Positions 14,460-22,027 of a stretch of DNA of 32,509 nucleotides are shown piece by piece; within the stretch, counting starts at the first letter, position 1; each line of letters opens with the position of its first letter. The stretch comes from SZUA-87 sp041687805 (GTDB lineage Bacteria > Actinomycetota > Acidimicrobiia > Acidimicrobiales > Aldehydirespiratoraceae): NCBI GenBank assembly GCA_041687805.1, contig JBDNJK010000002.1:1-32509 (forward strand). Direction: 5' to 3'. A program made the position numbers and the translations under genes. The notes below the pieces were generated by a model that was not told where the DNA came from, made no database searches, and saw only the letters and a list, made by a program, of their open reading frames with translations.

Positions 14460-15475
14460 TCGTATCTCACCTGCGATATGCAGCATCCGGTGGGGCACGT
14501 GTTTGGGCGAAGCCCCAGTGATCCGTTGCCCAGACAGGGAGATTCCGCGTCGAGCCGCTCTTCGACAAGTTGACGCCACATCGTGATGAATTCGTCGTCT
14601 GGTGCAGTCGCGGGTGTGCCCGCTCTGGTGACCTTGAGGCCGATCTCAGATGCGGTCCGCGCTGCCTCGTCGTCGAGGTCGAACAGCACCTCCACATGAT
14701 CTGACACAAATCCGATCGGCACGATTGTCGCGGCGCTCACACCCGTGTCGCGGAGCTTTCGCAGATGGTCGTTGATATCGGGCTCTAGCCACGGGACTTG
14801 TGGCGGTCCTGATCGGCTCTGCCAAGCGATGCTCCAGTCGTGGGTCGAATCCTGTTGCGTAGCGACGAGACGGGCCGCCTCGGCGATTTGGACCTCGTAA
14901 TCGCATTGTTGGGCCATCGCGAGCGGTATCGAATGAGCTGTGAACACGAGATGCGCGTTGCGTCCCAGATCGTCGAGGTCGTTGAGCGCCCGGCGCGTGG
15001 CTGAGACGAAAGGGTTTATGAAGCCTGGGTGGTCGTAGTAGGCGCGGATCTTGTCGATTACGGGGGCTGACGGACCCACCGCTGATCTGGCGGCCTCGAT
15101 GTCTTCGAGGTACTGACGGCAACTCGAGTAGGAGCTGTAGGCAGATGTCGTGACGGCCAGAGCCTTCGTCACGCCGTTTCGGGCCATCTCCCGGACGGTG
15201 TCGACGAGCATCGGGCGCCAGTTGCGGTTGCCCCAGTAGACGGGAAGATCAATTTGATGGCCCAGCAGATCGGACTGAAGCGCGGTGACAAGGCGCCGGC
15301 ACTGTTCGTTGATCGGGCTGATTCCACCGAGGTCCATGTATCTGGCTGCCACCTCATCGAGACGGGCACGTGGCACGTTGCGCCCTCGGGTGACGTTCTC
15401 GAGAAATGGTATTACGTCATTGGGGCCCTCAGGGCCCCCAAATGACAGAACGAGAACTGCGTCATATCCGGCCAT
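14444..15475 (-). CDS. hemH: Ferrochelatase (probably coproporphyrin ferrochelatase, CpfC/HemH)
   Basis: A 343-residue enzyme that inserts Fe2+ into a porphyrin; in actinobacteria the usual substrate is coproporphyrin III. VLSFGGPEGPNDV is the N-terminal signature, His181 in VFTAHSIP the metal-site histidine, and Glu262 in IGFVSDHVEVLFDLD its partner. Cys314, Cys327, Cys331 and Cys332 near the C-terminus suggest the 2Fe-2S cluster known in actinobacterial ferrochelatases; exact ligands are not proven. TACCCT at 15486-15491 lies 10 nt before the ATG. The mycoredoxin-like gene is 48 bp upstream on the same strand. The stop codon falls among phased repeats. Confidence 0.93.
   Translation of the reverse strand: MAGYDAVLVLSFGGPEGPNDVIPFLENVTRGRNVPRARLDEVAARYMDLGGISPINEQCRRLVTALQSDLLGHQIDLPVYWGNRNWRPMLVDTVREMARNGVTKALAVTTSAYSSYSSCRQYLEDIEAARSAVGPSAPVIDKIRAYYDHPGFINPFVSATRRALNDLDDLGRNAHLVFTAHSIPLAMAQQCDYEVQIAEAARLVATQQDSTHDWSIAWQSRSGPPQVPWLEPDINDHLRKLRDTGVSAATIVPIGFVSDHVEVLFDLDDEAARTASEIGLKVTRAGTPATAPDDEFITMWRQLVEERLDAESPCLGNGSLGLRPNTCPTGCCISQVRYDTNRA
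15416..15446. other. Strong inverted repeat inside the 5' coding part of hemH
   Basis: Arms GTCATTGGGGCCCT and its near-complement (2-nt offset) surround a single C. The core GGGGCCCT-C-AGGGCCCC is perfect. It covers about codons 10-20, the conserved SFGGPEGP region. Confidence 0.6.
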
Positions 15476-15485
15476 GCCGGTTGCG

Positions 15486-15491
15486 AGGGTA
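15486..15491 (-). promoter_or_regulatory. Probable -10 hexamer of hemH
   Basis: TACCCT on the minus strand, 10 nt before ATG 15475, giving a leader of about 4 nt. A GC-rich inverted repeat (GGGCC at 15506-15510 with GGCCC at 15517-15521) lies just upstream. Confidence 0.35.
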
Positions 15492-15523
15492 CCGGATGTG
15501 TTCGAGGGCCGGGGCGGGCCCGG

Positions 15524-15859
15524 TCAGCCTCGGAGCATGCGACGTACTGCGGACTTGGCGCGACCAGTTTCGCGTGGCTCCCAGCCCTCTGGCAGTAGAT
15601 GCGGCGCGTTCTCGGCCACCGCCGCCATGACTTTGGCCGCTGACGGATTGACGAGTGTGGTTTTGCCTATAACTACCGTGGGCACTGTCTCGTCGCCATT
15701 GGCGTGACGCCGAACCGTGGCCGCGTCGGCCGGGCTGTCCCAGATGTTGTGTTTCACGAGTTCAATACCGGCGGCGGAAAGCTTGCGGTCGAGCATCATG
15801 CAAAACCCACAGCCAGGTCTCCAGTAGAAATCGATCGCGTTGATTTGTCGATTGGCCAT
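15524..15859 (-). CDS. Mycoredoxin/glutaredoxin-like thiol oxidoreductase
   Basis: A 111-residue thioredoxin-fold protein. The active site is CGFC (Cys17, Cys20) in FYWRPGCGFCMML, and TVPTVVIG carries the cis-proline. The fold matches actinobacterial mycoredoxins (Mrx1 has CGYC or CPYC-type sites), which reduce mycothiol mixed disulfides in the cytosol. Mycothiol use is inferred from the actinobacterial setting. ATG 15859 is chosen over the longer open frame because AGGAG (15865-15869) lies 5 nt upstream. It lies between the crotonase and hemH genes on the same strand. Its C-terminus is basic (KSAVRRMLRG). Confidence 0.85.
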   Translation of the reverse strand: MANRQINAIDFYWRPGCGFCMMLDRKLSAAGIELVKHNIWDSPADAATVRRHANGDETVPTVVIGKTTLVNPSAAKVMAAVAENAPHLLPEGWEPRETGRAKSAVRRMLRG

Positions 15860-15864
15860 TACTA

Positions 15865-15869
15865 CTCCT
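15865..15869 (-). promoter_or_regulatory. Ribosome binding site fixing the start of the mycoredoxin-like gene
   Basis: AGGAG on the minus strand, 5 nt before ATG 15859. It lies immediately 3' of the hairpin at 15872-15892. Confidence 0.7.
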
Positions 15870-15871
15870 GA

Positions 15872-15953
15872 GGGGTCGCGATGATCAACCCCGCGCGAGG
15901 CCGGCATCTTCCCAAAAGTTGCCGTTGGGCGTGCGTCCGGCCCTCCGCCGGCC
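15872..15953 (-). other. Structured leader candidate of the mycoredoxin-like mRNA
   Basis: On the minus strand, GGCCGGC (15947-15953) can pair with GCCGGCC (15899-15905). A second stem GGGGT/ACCCC (15872-15892) ends 2 nt before the AGGAG. It matches no riboswitch class that I recognise. Confidence 0.35.
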
Positions 15954-15957
15954 AGCA

Positions 15958-15973
15958 ACCGCCGTGTGGCGGT
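15958..15973 (-). terminator. Hairpin directly after the crotonase stop
   Basis: ACCGCC and GGCGGT arms around a 4-nt loop, 3 nt after the crotonase stop codon. No U-tract follows, so termination is uncertain. Confidence 0.35.
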
Positions 15974-15976
15974 CTG

Positions 15977-16681
15977 TCAACTCGATGAAACCGCGAACGT
16001 TTCCAGATCAGCGGCCAACTCTGAGCGCACGGTCTTGATGAACTTTCCTCGCGCATTGGAGCGTGTGATCACGAACCCTCCCCGGTGTAAGCCGGAAGCC
16101 AACTCGGCGGAGCGAGCCAGCACGCGGGATTCCAGATCATCGGGGCCGACAACCTCGTCGAGGTACCCGGCATCTACAGCCTGGCTCGGTGTGTAGATCG
16201 TGGCGAGCATTGTCGATCGAGTGAATTCGCGTGGGCTGAGACGGTCTCGCGCGAGTTCAACCGCGAAGCGCGGAAGAGGCATGCCGATGCCAACCTCGGG
16301 GAGGCCGATCTTTACGTCGGTGTCGACCCCAATGCGTTCATCGCACGTCAGGAGAAGAAGCGCGCCCGCGGCGAGCGCGTGGCCAGTGCAACCCGCAACG
16401 ACGGGTCGGGGGAAACCGTAGAGACGCAAAAGCAATTCGGCGCCTCGGCCAACCAGAAGTTGGGCTGCTTCGGCGCTCTCCTTCATTACGGCCAAATCGA
16501 AACCGGCGCTGAATCGGCCGGGTCGGCCGAAGATCGCAACCGCATCCGCGTCGGCTTCGGCTTGGTCGAGCGCGGCGTCGAACGCTTCGATCAGGTTGTA
16601 CCCGAGGGCGTTGGCCTTGCCGTCATCGATGTGAAGAACGGCGACACCGCCGGTGAATGTTGTTTGAATCGGAGATCCCAT
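15977..16681 (-). CDS. Crotonase / enoyl-CoA hydratase-isomerase family protein
   Basis: A 234-residue crotonase fold. The CoA and oxyanion elements are DDGKANAL, RFSAGFD (about 56-62) and CTGHALAAGALLLLTCD (about 98-114). The family normally has two catalytic glutamates (rat Glu144 and Glu164). The first position is Leu108 here, while the second is kept as Glu129 in LPEVGIG. One-glutamate members are often enoyl-CoA isomerases, so hydratase activity should not be assumed. It closely resembles the short crotonase group common in actinobacteria and proteobacteria. The ATG lies 6 nt after TAGCGT, so the mRNA is probably leaderless. It is divergent from the ABC genes, 31 bp apart. Confidence 0.88.
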   Translation of the reverse strand: MGSPIQTTFTGGVAVLHIDDGKANALGYNLIEAFDAALDQAEADADAVAIFGRPGRFSAGFDLAVMKESAEAAQLLVGRGAELLLRLYGFPRPVVAGCTGHALAAGALLLLTCDERIGVDTDVKIGLPEVGIGMPLPRFAVELARDRLSPREFTRSTMLATIYTPSQAVDAGYLDEVVGPDDLESRVLARSAELASGLHRGGFVITRSNARGKFIKTVRSELAADLETFAVSSS

Positions 16682-16687
16682 GCTGGC

Positions 16688-16693
16688 ACGCTA
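16688..16693 (-). promoter_or_regulatory. Leaderless -10 hexamer of the crotonase gene
   Basis: TAGCGT on the minus strand, followed by 6 nt and ATG 16681. It overlaps the palindrome CGCTAGCG (16690-16697), whose other strand reads TAGCGA toward the ABC genes. Confidence 0.5.
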
Positions 16694-16705
16694 GCGATCA
16701 CTGAC

Positions 16706-16711
16706 GGGAGG
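16706..16711 (+). promoter_or_regulatory. Shine-Dalgarno sequence of the ABC ATPase gene
   Basis: GGGAGG ends only 1 nt before ATG 16713 but 7 nt before the in-frame TTG 16719, which fits the usual spacing better. Confidence 0.6.
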
Positions 16712-16712
16712 T

Positions 16713-17654
16713 ATGAAGTTGATTCGAGCCGAGGGCCTCACGAGGCAATTCGCCGACAATGTCGCTGTTGACCATGTCGACCTGCACGTTGAACCGGGTG
16801 AGATCTACGGATTTTTGGGACCGAACGGCGCGGGAAAGTCAACCATGGTGAAGATGCTGTGCACGCTGCTGAAACCCACAGCCGGTAGCGCCTCGATCGC
16901 CGGGATCGATATTCTGACCTGCCCCGGCGATGTCCGGCTCCGTATCGGGGTAGCGCTACAAGAAGCGTCTCTCGATCCGAAGATGACGGGACGTGAGATC
17001 ATCACAACTCAAGGTCGGCTGTTTGGTCTGCGATCCGGTGAGATCCAACAGCGAATCGATGAGCTGGCGCATCTGGTCGACATGTCTGCATTCGACCACA
17101 TGGTCGGCACGTACTCGGGTGGCATGCGGCGCCGGCTCGACTTGGCCGCGTCGTTGGTCCACAACCCCGAGGTGCTCTTTCTCGACGAGCCGACCACCGG
17201 ACTCGATCCGCCTGGCCGAATGCAAGTCTGGGAAGAGGTTCGTCGCCTCAACGGCGAATTGGGAATGACGGTTTTTCTCACCACGCAATATCTCGAGGAG
17301 GCCGATGAGCTCGCTGACCGAGTTGGCATCATCGACCGTGGAAGGATCGCCGCGGAGGGATCGCCGGAGCAGTTGAAACGATCGATTGGCGACGACGTGG
17401 TGGTGATTCGAACCAGTGTCCACCACGAAGAGGTGGTCAATGTGCTCTCGAGCGTGTCCGGTATCGACAGCGTCGAGACGTTCGAGAACGAAGTTCGGGC
17501 GGTCACCAAACATGGGGGACGAGCGCTGAGCCCGGTGGCGGTGGCACTCGACAGCGCGGGTATCTCAGTCGATGAGTTGGCCCTGAGAACCCCAACACTC
17601 GACGACGTGTTTCTCGAGGTGACCGGATCTCATCTGGAAGAGAGCGACATATGA
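16713..17654 (+). CDS. DrrA-type ABC transporter ATP-binding protein
   Basis: A 313-residue ATPase. Walker A is GPNGAGKST (about 35-43), the signature YSGGM is near 133, and Walker B plus D-loop is VLFLDEPTTGLD. The switch position reads TTQYLEEADELADR, with Gln in place of His, as in the DrrA daunorubicin-resistance group. The C-terminal domain (about 225-313) ends in LRTPTLDDVFLEVTG, also typical of DrrA-type exporters. With the overlapping permease it should drive export of a lipid, drug or other hydrophobic substrate, which cannot be specified. The true start may be TTG 16719 (MIRAEGLT) because of Shine-Dalgarno spacing. Confidence 0.92.
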   Translation: MKLIRAEGLTRQFADNVAVDHVDLHVEPGEIYGFLGPNGAGKSTMVKMLCTLLKPTAGSASIAGIDILTCPGDVRLRIGVALQEASLDPKMTGREIITTQGRLFGLRSGEIQQRIDELAHLVDMSAFDHMVGTYSGGMRRRLDLAASLVHNPEVLFLDEPTTGLDPPGRMQVWEEVRRLNGELGMTVFLTTQYLEEADELADRVGIIDRGRIAAEGSPEQLKRSIGDDVVVIRTSVHHEEVVNVLSSVSGIDSVETFENEVRAVTKHGGRALSPVAVALDSAGISVDELALRTPTLDDVFLEVTGSHLEESDI

Positions 17655-18436
17655 ACCAACCCATCGTGGCTCGACCTGCCGGATTCTTCAGTGATATTCG
17701 ATCCGTGGCGATCAGGGCACTTCAGCAACTGCCGCGAGACCTTGAATTCGTCATACCCGCTCTGGCTGTGCCGGTGTTCTTCTTTGTGATCAACATCGGT
17801 GCACTACAGGACGTGGCCAGCTTCACTTCGTTGAAGATCGACTACAAGGCGTTTCAATTGCCGGTGGGCGTGGTTTTCGCGGTTACCGGTATCTCTCGTG
17901 CCTCAGCGTTGGTGCTCGACATCCAGGATGGATATTTCGACCGACTCCTCCTTACCCCGGTGTCGAGACGAGCATTGCTCCTCGGACTGATGGTGTCCGA
18001 TTTCGTTCTGGTGTTGGCGCTGACAGTGCCGGTAGTGCTCCTCGGATTCGCAGTCGGCGTCAGGTTCTCGACCGGTCCACTTGGAGTGCTCGTCTTTATG
18101 TTGATGGGTGCGATGTGGGGTGTGGCGTACACCGGGTTTCCCTATGCGATAGCACTTCGCACCGGAAACCCGAGCGCGGTCAACTCGAGCTTCCTTCTCT
18201 TCTTCCCGTTCGCGTTCATGACCACGACGTTCCTGCCGCTCGAAGCGATGACCGGATGGCTGGGTGAGGTGGCCCGCTACAACCCGGTCACATACCTCTT
18301 GGCTGGGCTGCGTTCGCTCTTTCTTGGCTGGGCGCCCGGCGATCTGCTGAAGGGCATGGCTGCGATCGCTGGTTTGGCCGCCGTCAGCCAGACGTTGGCA
18401 TTCCGCGCTCTCAACAGTCGCGTGGAGCAGAAGTGA
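17651..18436 (+). CDS. ABC-2 type (DrrB-like) permease
   Basis: A 261-residue integral membrane protein with about six segments: roughly 33-52, 70-85, 112-136, 142-165, 175-195 and 236-255. The motif DGYFDRLLLTPVSRRALLLG between early segments and the FLPLEAMTGWLGEVARYNPVTYLL region are characteristic of ABC-2 membrane subunits of DrrB type. ATG 17651 overlaps the ATPase stop (ATGA), so the two form one translational unit. No solute-binding protein is present, in line with export. Confidence 0.9.
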   Translation: MNQPIVARPAGFFSDIRSVAIRALQQLPRDLEFVIPALAVPVFFFVINIGALQDVASFTSLKIDYKAFQLPVGVVFAVTGISRASALVLDIQDGYFDRLLLTPVSRRALLLGLMVSDFVLVLALTVPVVLLGFAVGVRFSTGPLGVLVFMLMGAMWGVAYTGFPYAIALRTGNPSAVNSSFLLFFPFAFMTTTFLPLEAMTGWLGEVARYNPVTYLLAGLRSLFLGWAPGDLLKGMAAIAGLAAVSQTLAFRALNSRVEQK

Positions 18437-18439
18437 GTG

Positions 18440-18457
18440 TGGCGGCGTCGGCCGCCA
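18440..18457. terminator. Hairpin between convergent genes
   Basis: A 7-bp stem TGGCGGC/GCCGCCA with a 4-nt loop GTCG, 3 bp after the permease stop and 10 bp from the protease stop. It has no U-tract but is positioned as a shared terminator. Confidence 0.5.
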
Positions 18458-18467
18458 ACGTCTCGCG

Positions 18468-20096
18468 TTAATCGGCGAGTTTCGGGAAGTTGATCTGGGC
18501 GCCGTCGGCCATAAAGAAATCGAAATAGGTTTCCAGGGGCTGTTGGTCGCAACCCTGGAGGAGGACGTCCCACTGGCCTGTGGTCAAAGGCAACTGGATC
18601 GAGTCGCCAAGCATAACGGTTTCTGTCTCACCCAGGCGGTCGCCGCCCCAAAGGGCGGCAAGCGTCGGGCTGGCGAAGACGTAGCAAATTTCCGAGTCGG
18701 ACAAATTGTTGATCTGGTAAAACATTGGTAAGTGGCCGTCGCCCACATACATCGCGCCGGAAGCAAGTTGCTCGCCTTCGACGAAAATCGCGAACTCGAG
18801 CGAACCGGTGCCGATTCCATCTGTGTTTGTTGCACAGGCCCACCAGGTTCCGAACGAGCCGCCCGACCACGTCGAGTTGAAACTGCTTGACTCGTCGATC
18901 ACGGTGCCATCGAAATACCAGACCGTGTCGTAGAGCGCGCCGTCTTGCATGCCGTCGTATTCCCAGAATGCGCATACTTGGGGAGAATCAGCCGGAAGAG
19001 TGTCGACAATTTCGGTGAGCTCATCGCCAAGCGTGACATCAGGGCCGAACAATGGAGTGCCGGCCCACGCAGTGCTGATCACGTCGACTGGATCTGCGCC
19101 AATCGTCGGGTCGGCGGTGTCGCCCGACCTGACGGCGGAAATTACATCGGCGGCGAGCCTGATCGGCCTGAGTCCATTGAGAAATCCCCCTATCGGGATA
19201 CAGGAATCCGTGCCATCGACCGTGCCGTCGCCGTTGGTGTCTTCCAACACTCGACAGTCGGCGGTGAGCTCACCGCGTATGCCTGCGGTGGTGGGAATGC
19301 CGACCAGGTTTCCGCTGCTGTCGATGGCACCGCCGCCGCTGTTGCCACCAGAGATCGTGGCGTCGGTTTTTATCCACGCCCGCTGATCGTCGATTCCTGC
19401 CTCTCGTGAGAATCCGGAGACAATTCCGTTGGTGACGGAGATCGTGTTGCCTCCAATGGCCGGGTATCCGAACATCGTGAGGGCATCTCCAACTTCGACT
19501 GTGTCGGAGTCACCGACGTTCACGAACGGGAGATCTGTCAGATTGACCGGGTTGCCATCCATATCGCTGACGATTCGCAATGTGGCCACATCGATAATCG
19601 GGTCGAAACCGGCCACCTCAGCCAGATAGGTCGGCTCGGCAGGGGAGTCGGTGCGATCGGTGATCGCCACGGTCATTGACTCCCACCTGCAATCCGGCTC
19701 GCTCGCGACGACATGGGAGTTGGTGAGAATCATCCCCGACGGGTCGATGATCGTGCCGGATCCGGTCCAGCACTGAAAGCCATCTGACATGAGCGGTGCA
19801 AGCTGCACAGACGCTCGAGCGAGCGCTGCCGGGTCGGCACCAACGGGTTGTGGTCCGGCCGGATCGGTGGCGGTGGGTGCGGTTGTCGGTGCAGCAGCGG
19901 CTGGTGCTGTAGTGGAGGTGGGTGCCGTTGTGGAGGCGGGAGCCGCAGTCGTGGGTGGTGCGCTCGAATCGGAGCTGCTTCCGCCGCCCATCACCAAAAC
20001 GAGAATTGTTGCGATCACCGCAAACGCAGCAATACTTGCTCCAATCGCGACCGGTCCACTTATGGCGGTCTTGGCCGATTGACCTTCTACATCCAC
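18468..20096 (-). CDS. Membrane-anchored trypsin-like serine protease with EF-hand insertion
   Basis: A 542-residue protein. One membrane segment (about 16-37) is followed by a Thr/Ala/Pro-rich linker (about 46-90) and a chymotrypsin-fold domain with His128 (LTNSHVV), Asp169 (PIIDVATLRI) and Ser253 (SGGNSGGG), as in HtrA-like S1C proteases. No PDZ domain follows. A perfect 12-residue EF-hand loop, DTNGDGTVDGTD (286-297), lies in the protease domain, framed by Cys281 and Cys299. The C-terminal half (about 340-542) is rich in Trp, Tyr, Gly and acidic residues, with several cysteines, and is not recognised. It probably acts outside the membrane. GTG 20096 has GGGAG 6 nt upstream. Confidence 0.87.
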   Translation of the reverse strand: MDVEGQSAKTAISGPVAIGASIAAFAVIATILVLVMGGGSSSDSSAPPTTAAPASTTAPTSTTAPAAAAPTTAPTATDPAGPQPVGADPAALARASVQLAPLMSDGFQCWTGSGTIIDPSGMILTNSHVVASEPDCRWESMTVAITDRTDSPAEPTYLAEVAGFDPIIDVATLRIVSDMDGNPVNLTDLPFVNVGDSDTVEVGDALTMFGYPAIGGNTISVTNGIVSGFSREAGIDDQRAWIKTDATISGGNSGGGAIDSSGNLVGIPTTAGIRGELTADCRVLEDTNGDGTVDGTDSCIPIGGFLNGLRPIRLAADVISAVRSGDTADPTIGADPVDVISTAWAGTPLFGPDVTLGDELTEIVDTLPADSPQVCAFWEYDGMQDGALYDTVWYFDGTVIDESSSFNSTWSGGSFGTWWACATNTDGIGTGSLEFAIFVEGEQLASGAMYVGDGHLPMFYQINNLSDSEICYVFASPTLAALWGGDRLGETETVMLGDSIQLPLTTGQWDVLLQGCDQQPLETYFDFFMADGAQINFPKLAD

Positions 20097-20143
20097 GGGT
20101 CACTCCCATATGACATGCACCAAGACGGATTTGCCTCGGTGTC

Positions 20144-20149
20144 ACACTA
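20144..20149 (-). promoter_or_regulatory. Candidate -10 of the protease gene
   Basis: TAGTGT on the minus strand would give a leader of about 40 nt that includes the GGGAG ribosome binding site at 20103-20107. Confidence 0.25.
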
Positions 20150-20209
20150 CGTGCATCGGTGGTGTCGCAAGAAGAAGGCCCGCCCGGTCAGTGGTCGGTC
20201 CAACGCCAA

Positions 20210-20215
20210 TAGCCT
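20210..20215 (+). promoter_or_regulatory. Leaderless -10 hexamer of the ABC-F gene
   Basis: TAGCCT is followed by 6 nt and ATG 20222, with no Shine-Dalgarno sequence. Confidence 0.55.
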
Positions 20216-20221
20216 GCTCGA

Positions 20222-21985
20222 ATGATCTTGGTCGATGCATCAGACGTGATAATGATGCGGCCCGACCGGCCGCTGTTCTCGAACGTGTCGGTCACTGTGT
20301 CCACCGGCGATCGGCTCGGCGTGGTCGGCATCAACGGCACTGGCAAGACGACACTCCTCGACGTCTTGGCGGGAAGCCGGCAGCCGGAAAGCGGTCTGAT
20401 CCGTCGGGGGAGTGGCGTCACGATTGCCACGCTCGATCAGGTCACCGAGTTGGCATCCGGAACGGTGCGTGACGCAGTTGGCGCGGGTTGGCGAGGCGAG
20501 GCAATTCTTGATCGGCTGGGGTTGGGGGATCTGTTCGATCGGTCCACCTCCGAATTGTCAGGGGGGCAGGAGAAGCGTGTTGCGCTCGCCATGGCACTGG
20601 TCGCCGATGCTGATCTGCTTATTCTCGATGAGCCGACCAATCATCTCGACGTCGATGCCATCGAGTGGCTTGAGGAGGAGCTCCGGCGATTCCGAGGTGG
20701 GCTTGTGTTGGTCACCCATGATCGTCATGTGCTCGACAATGTCTCGACAAGGGTGCTCGAACTCGATCGTGGCACCTCCTATGTCCACGAGGGCGGCTAC
20801 GACGGCTACCTAGAGGGGCGGGCGTTGCGTGAGGAGATGGCGGCTGCGTCGGAGTCGACGCGACGTAATCTGGCGCGGCGTGAGCTCGACTGGCTGCGGC
20901 ACGGCGCGAAGGCTCGCACTCGCAAGAGCCGGTCGCGTGTTCAACGGGCCAATGAGTTGATCGCTGGGGGGCCGAAGGCGGCGGCGCGCGATGGCGATCT
21001 AAATCTGTCGATGCTCCACAAGGACACTCCCCGTCTGGGTGATCAGGTTGTCGACATGGAGGATGTGTCGGTCGGGTTTCCGGGGCAGCCACCTCTGATC
21101 GAAGGTCTCGATCTGCTGCTTGATCGCCGCGAACGGCTTGGAATCGTGGGCCCCAACGGGTGTGGTAAGTCGACGCTTCTCGACGTGGTTGTGGGCCGGA
21201 AGAACCCAATATCTGGCCGAGTGATCGCCGGTCCAACCACTGTCATCGGGTTACACGATCAAACAGGGCGCCAACTTGATCCCGGGATGCGTGTGCGTCA
21301 GGCCGTCGCCGGCGACCGCGCTCAACCCGACTGGTGGGATGCGGCGCTCCTTGAGAGATTCTGGTTCGACTCCGACGCGCAACGATCGCCGATTGGCTTG
21401 TTGTCGGGTGGCGAGCGTCGGCGACTTCAGCTGGTGCTCACACTTGCCGCCAAACCCAACGTGTTGCTCCTCGACGAGCCAACCAACGATCTCGATCTCG
21501 ACACGTTGAGGGCTCTCGAAGAGTTCCTCGACGACTGGCCAGGCGCGTTGCTTGTGGTCAGCCATGATCGGACGTTCCTCGACCGCACCGTCGATGATGT
21601 GCTCGTGATCCACGACCAAAAGGCGCGTCGTTGGCCGGGTGGATACGCAGCCTGGCTCGAAGACCGCAAGGCTCCCACGAAGGGCGCCGGCTCCGCGGTC
21701 CCCACTCCGAGTACGCCGGTGGTCAAGAAACAGGGCAGAAAAGAGGCTCCTGCCAGGCGATCGCACAGCACCATCAACCGTGAGATCTCGCGGTGTGAGA
21801 AGCTGATCGCCCGTCTCGAAAGGGAGATCGCCAAGCTGCATGAGCAGCTCGTCGACGCGGGAGCCAACGCCGAACATCAAAGCCTCGCCAAGCTCGGACG
21901 CGAACTAGCCGCACACGAAACCGAGATGTCGACAGCCGAGGAATTGTGGCTGGCATTGAGCGACGAGCTCGAGGCGAGAGGCTGA
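20222..21985 (+). CDS. ABC-F family ATPase (Uup-like)
   Basis: A 587-residue soluble tandem ATPase without membrane domains. Domain 1 has GINGTGKTT (about 36-44), LSGGQEKRVALAMAL and LILDEPTNHLD. The inter-domain linker contains the basic stretch ARTRKSRSRVQRANEL. Domain 2 has GPNGCGKST, LSGGERRRLQLVL and LLLDEPTNDLD. The C-terminus (about 515-580) is a predicted coiled coil (INREISRCEKLIARLEREIAKLHEQL), as in Uup. ABC-F proteins act on ribosomes, relieving stalls or giving antibiotic protection; Uup types are housekeeping. There is no neighbouring drug-biosynthesis gene to suggest resistance. Confidence 0.93.
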   Translation: MILVDASDVIMMRPDRPLFSNVSVTVSTGDRLGVVGINGTGKTTLLDVLAGSRQPESGLIRRGSGVTIATLDQVTELASGTVRDAVGAGWRGEAILDRLGLGDLFDRSTSELSGGQEKRVALAMALVADADLLILDEPTNHLDVDAIEWLEEELRRFRGGLVLVTHDRHVLDNVSTRVLELDRGTSYVHEGGYDGYLEGRALREEMAAASESTRRNLARRELDWLRHGAKARTRKSRSRVQRANELIAGGPKAAARDGDLNLSMLHKDTPRLGDQVVDMEDVSVGFPGQPPLIEGLDLLLDRRERLGIVGPNGCGKSTLLDVVVGRKNPISGRVIAGPTTVIGLHDQTGRQLDPGMRVRQAVAGDRAQPDWWDAALLERFWFDSDAQRSPIGLLSGGERRRLQLVLTLAAKPNVLLLDEPTNDLDLDTLRALEEFLDDWPGALLVVSHDRTFLDRTVDDVLVIHDQKARRWPGGYAAWLEDRKAPTKGAGSAVPTPSTPVVKKQGRKEAPARRSHSTINREISRCEKLIARLEREIAKLHEQLVDAGANAEHQSLAKLGRELAAHETEMSTAEELWLALSDELEARG

Positions 21986-22015
21986 CGACGCCGACGGTCC
22001 GAGGGGATGGCTCGC

Positions 22016-22021
22016 TACCCT
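22016..22021 (+). promoter_or_regulatory. Leaderless -10 hexamer of the Nfu gene
   Basis: TACCCT is followed by 6 nt and ATG 22028. It selects this start over the in-frame ATG 22007, which would place the hexamer inside the gene. Confidence 0.5.
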
Positions 22022-22027
22022 TTCTCC

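Noticed and set aside
15416..15446. Palindrome in hemH as a transcription terminator
   Set aside because: It lies within the first 20 codons of an intact gene and no U-tract follows; listed instead as an mRNA structure.
19789..20082. Plus-strand Ala/Gly-rich open frame opposite the protease linker
   Set aside because: Antisense of the Thr/Ala/Pro-rich linker; low complexity explains the open frame.
20222..21985. ABC-F gene as an antibiotic-resistance determinant
   Set aside because: It has the Uup-like C-terminal coiled coil and no resistance or biosynthetic context.
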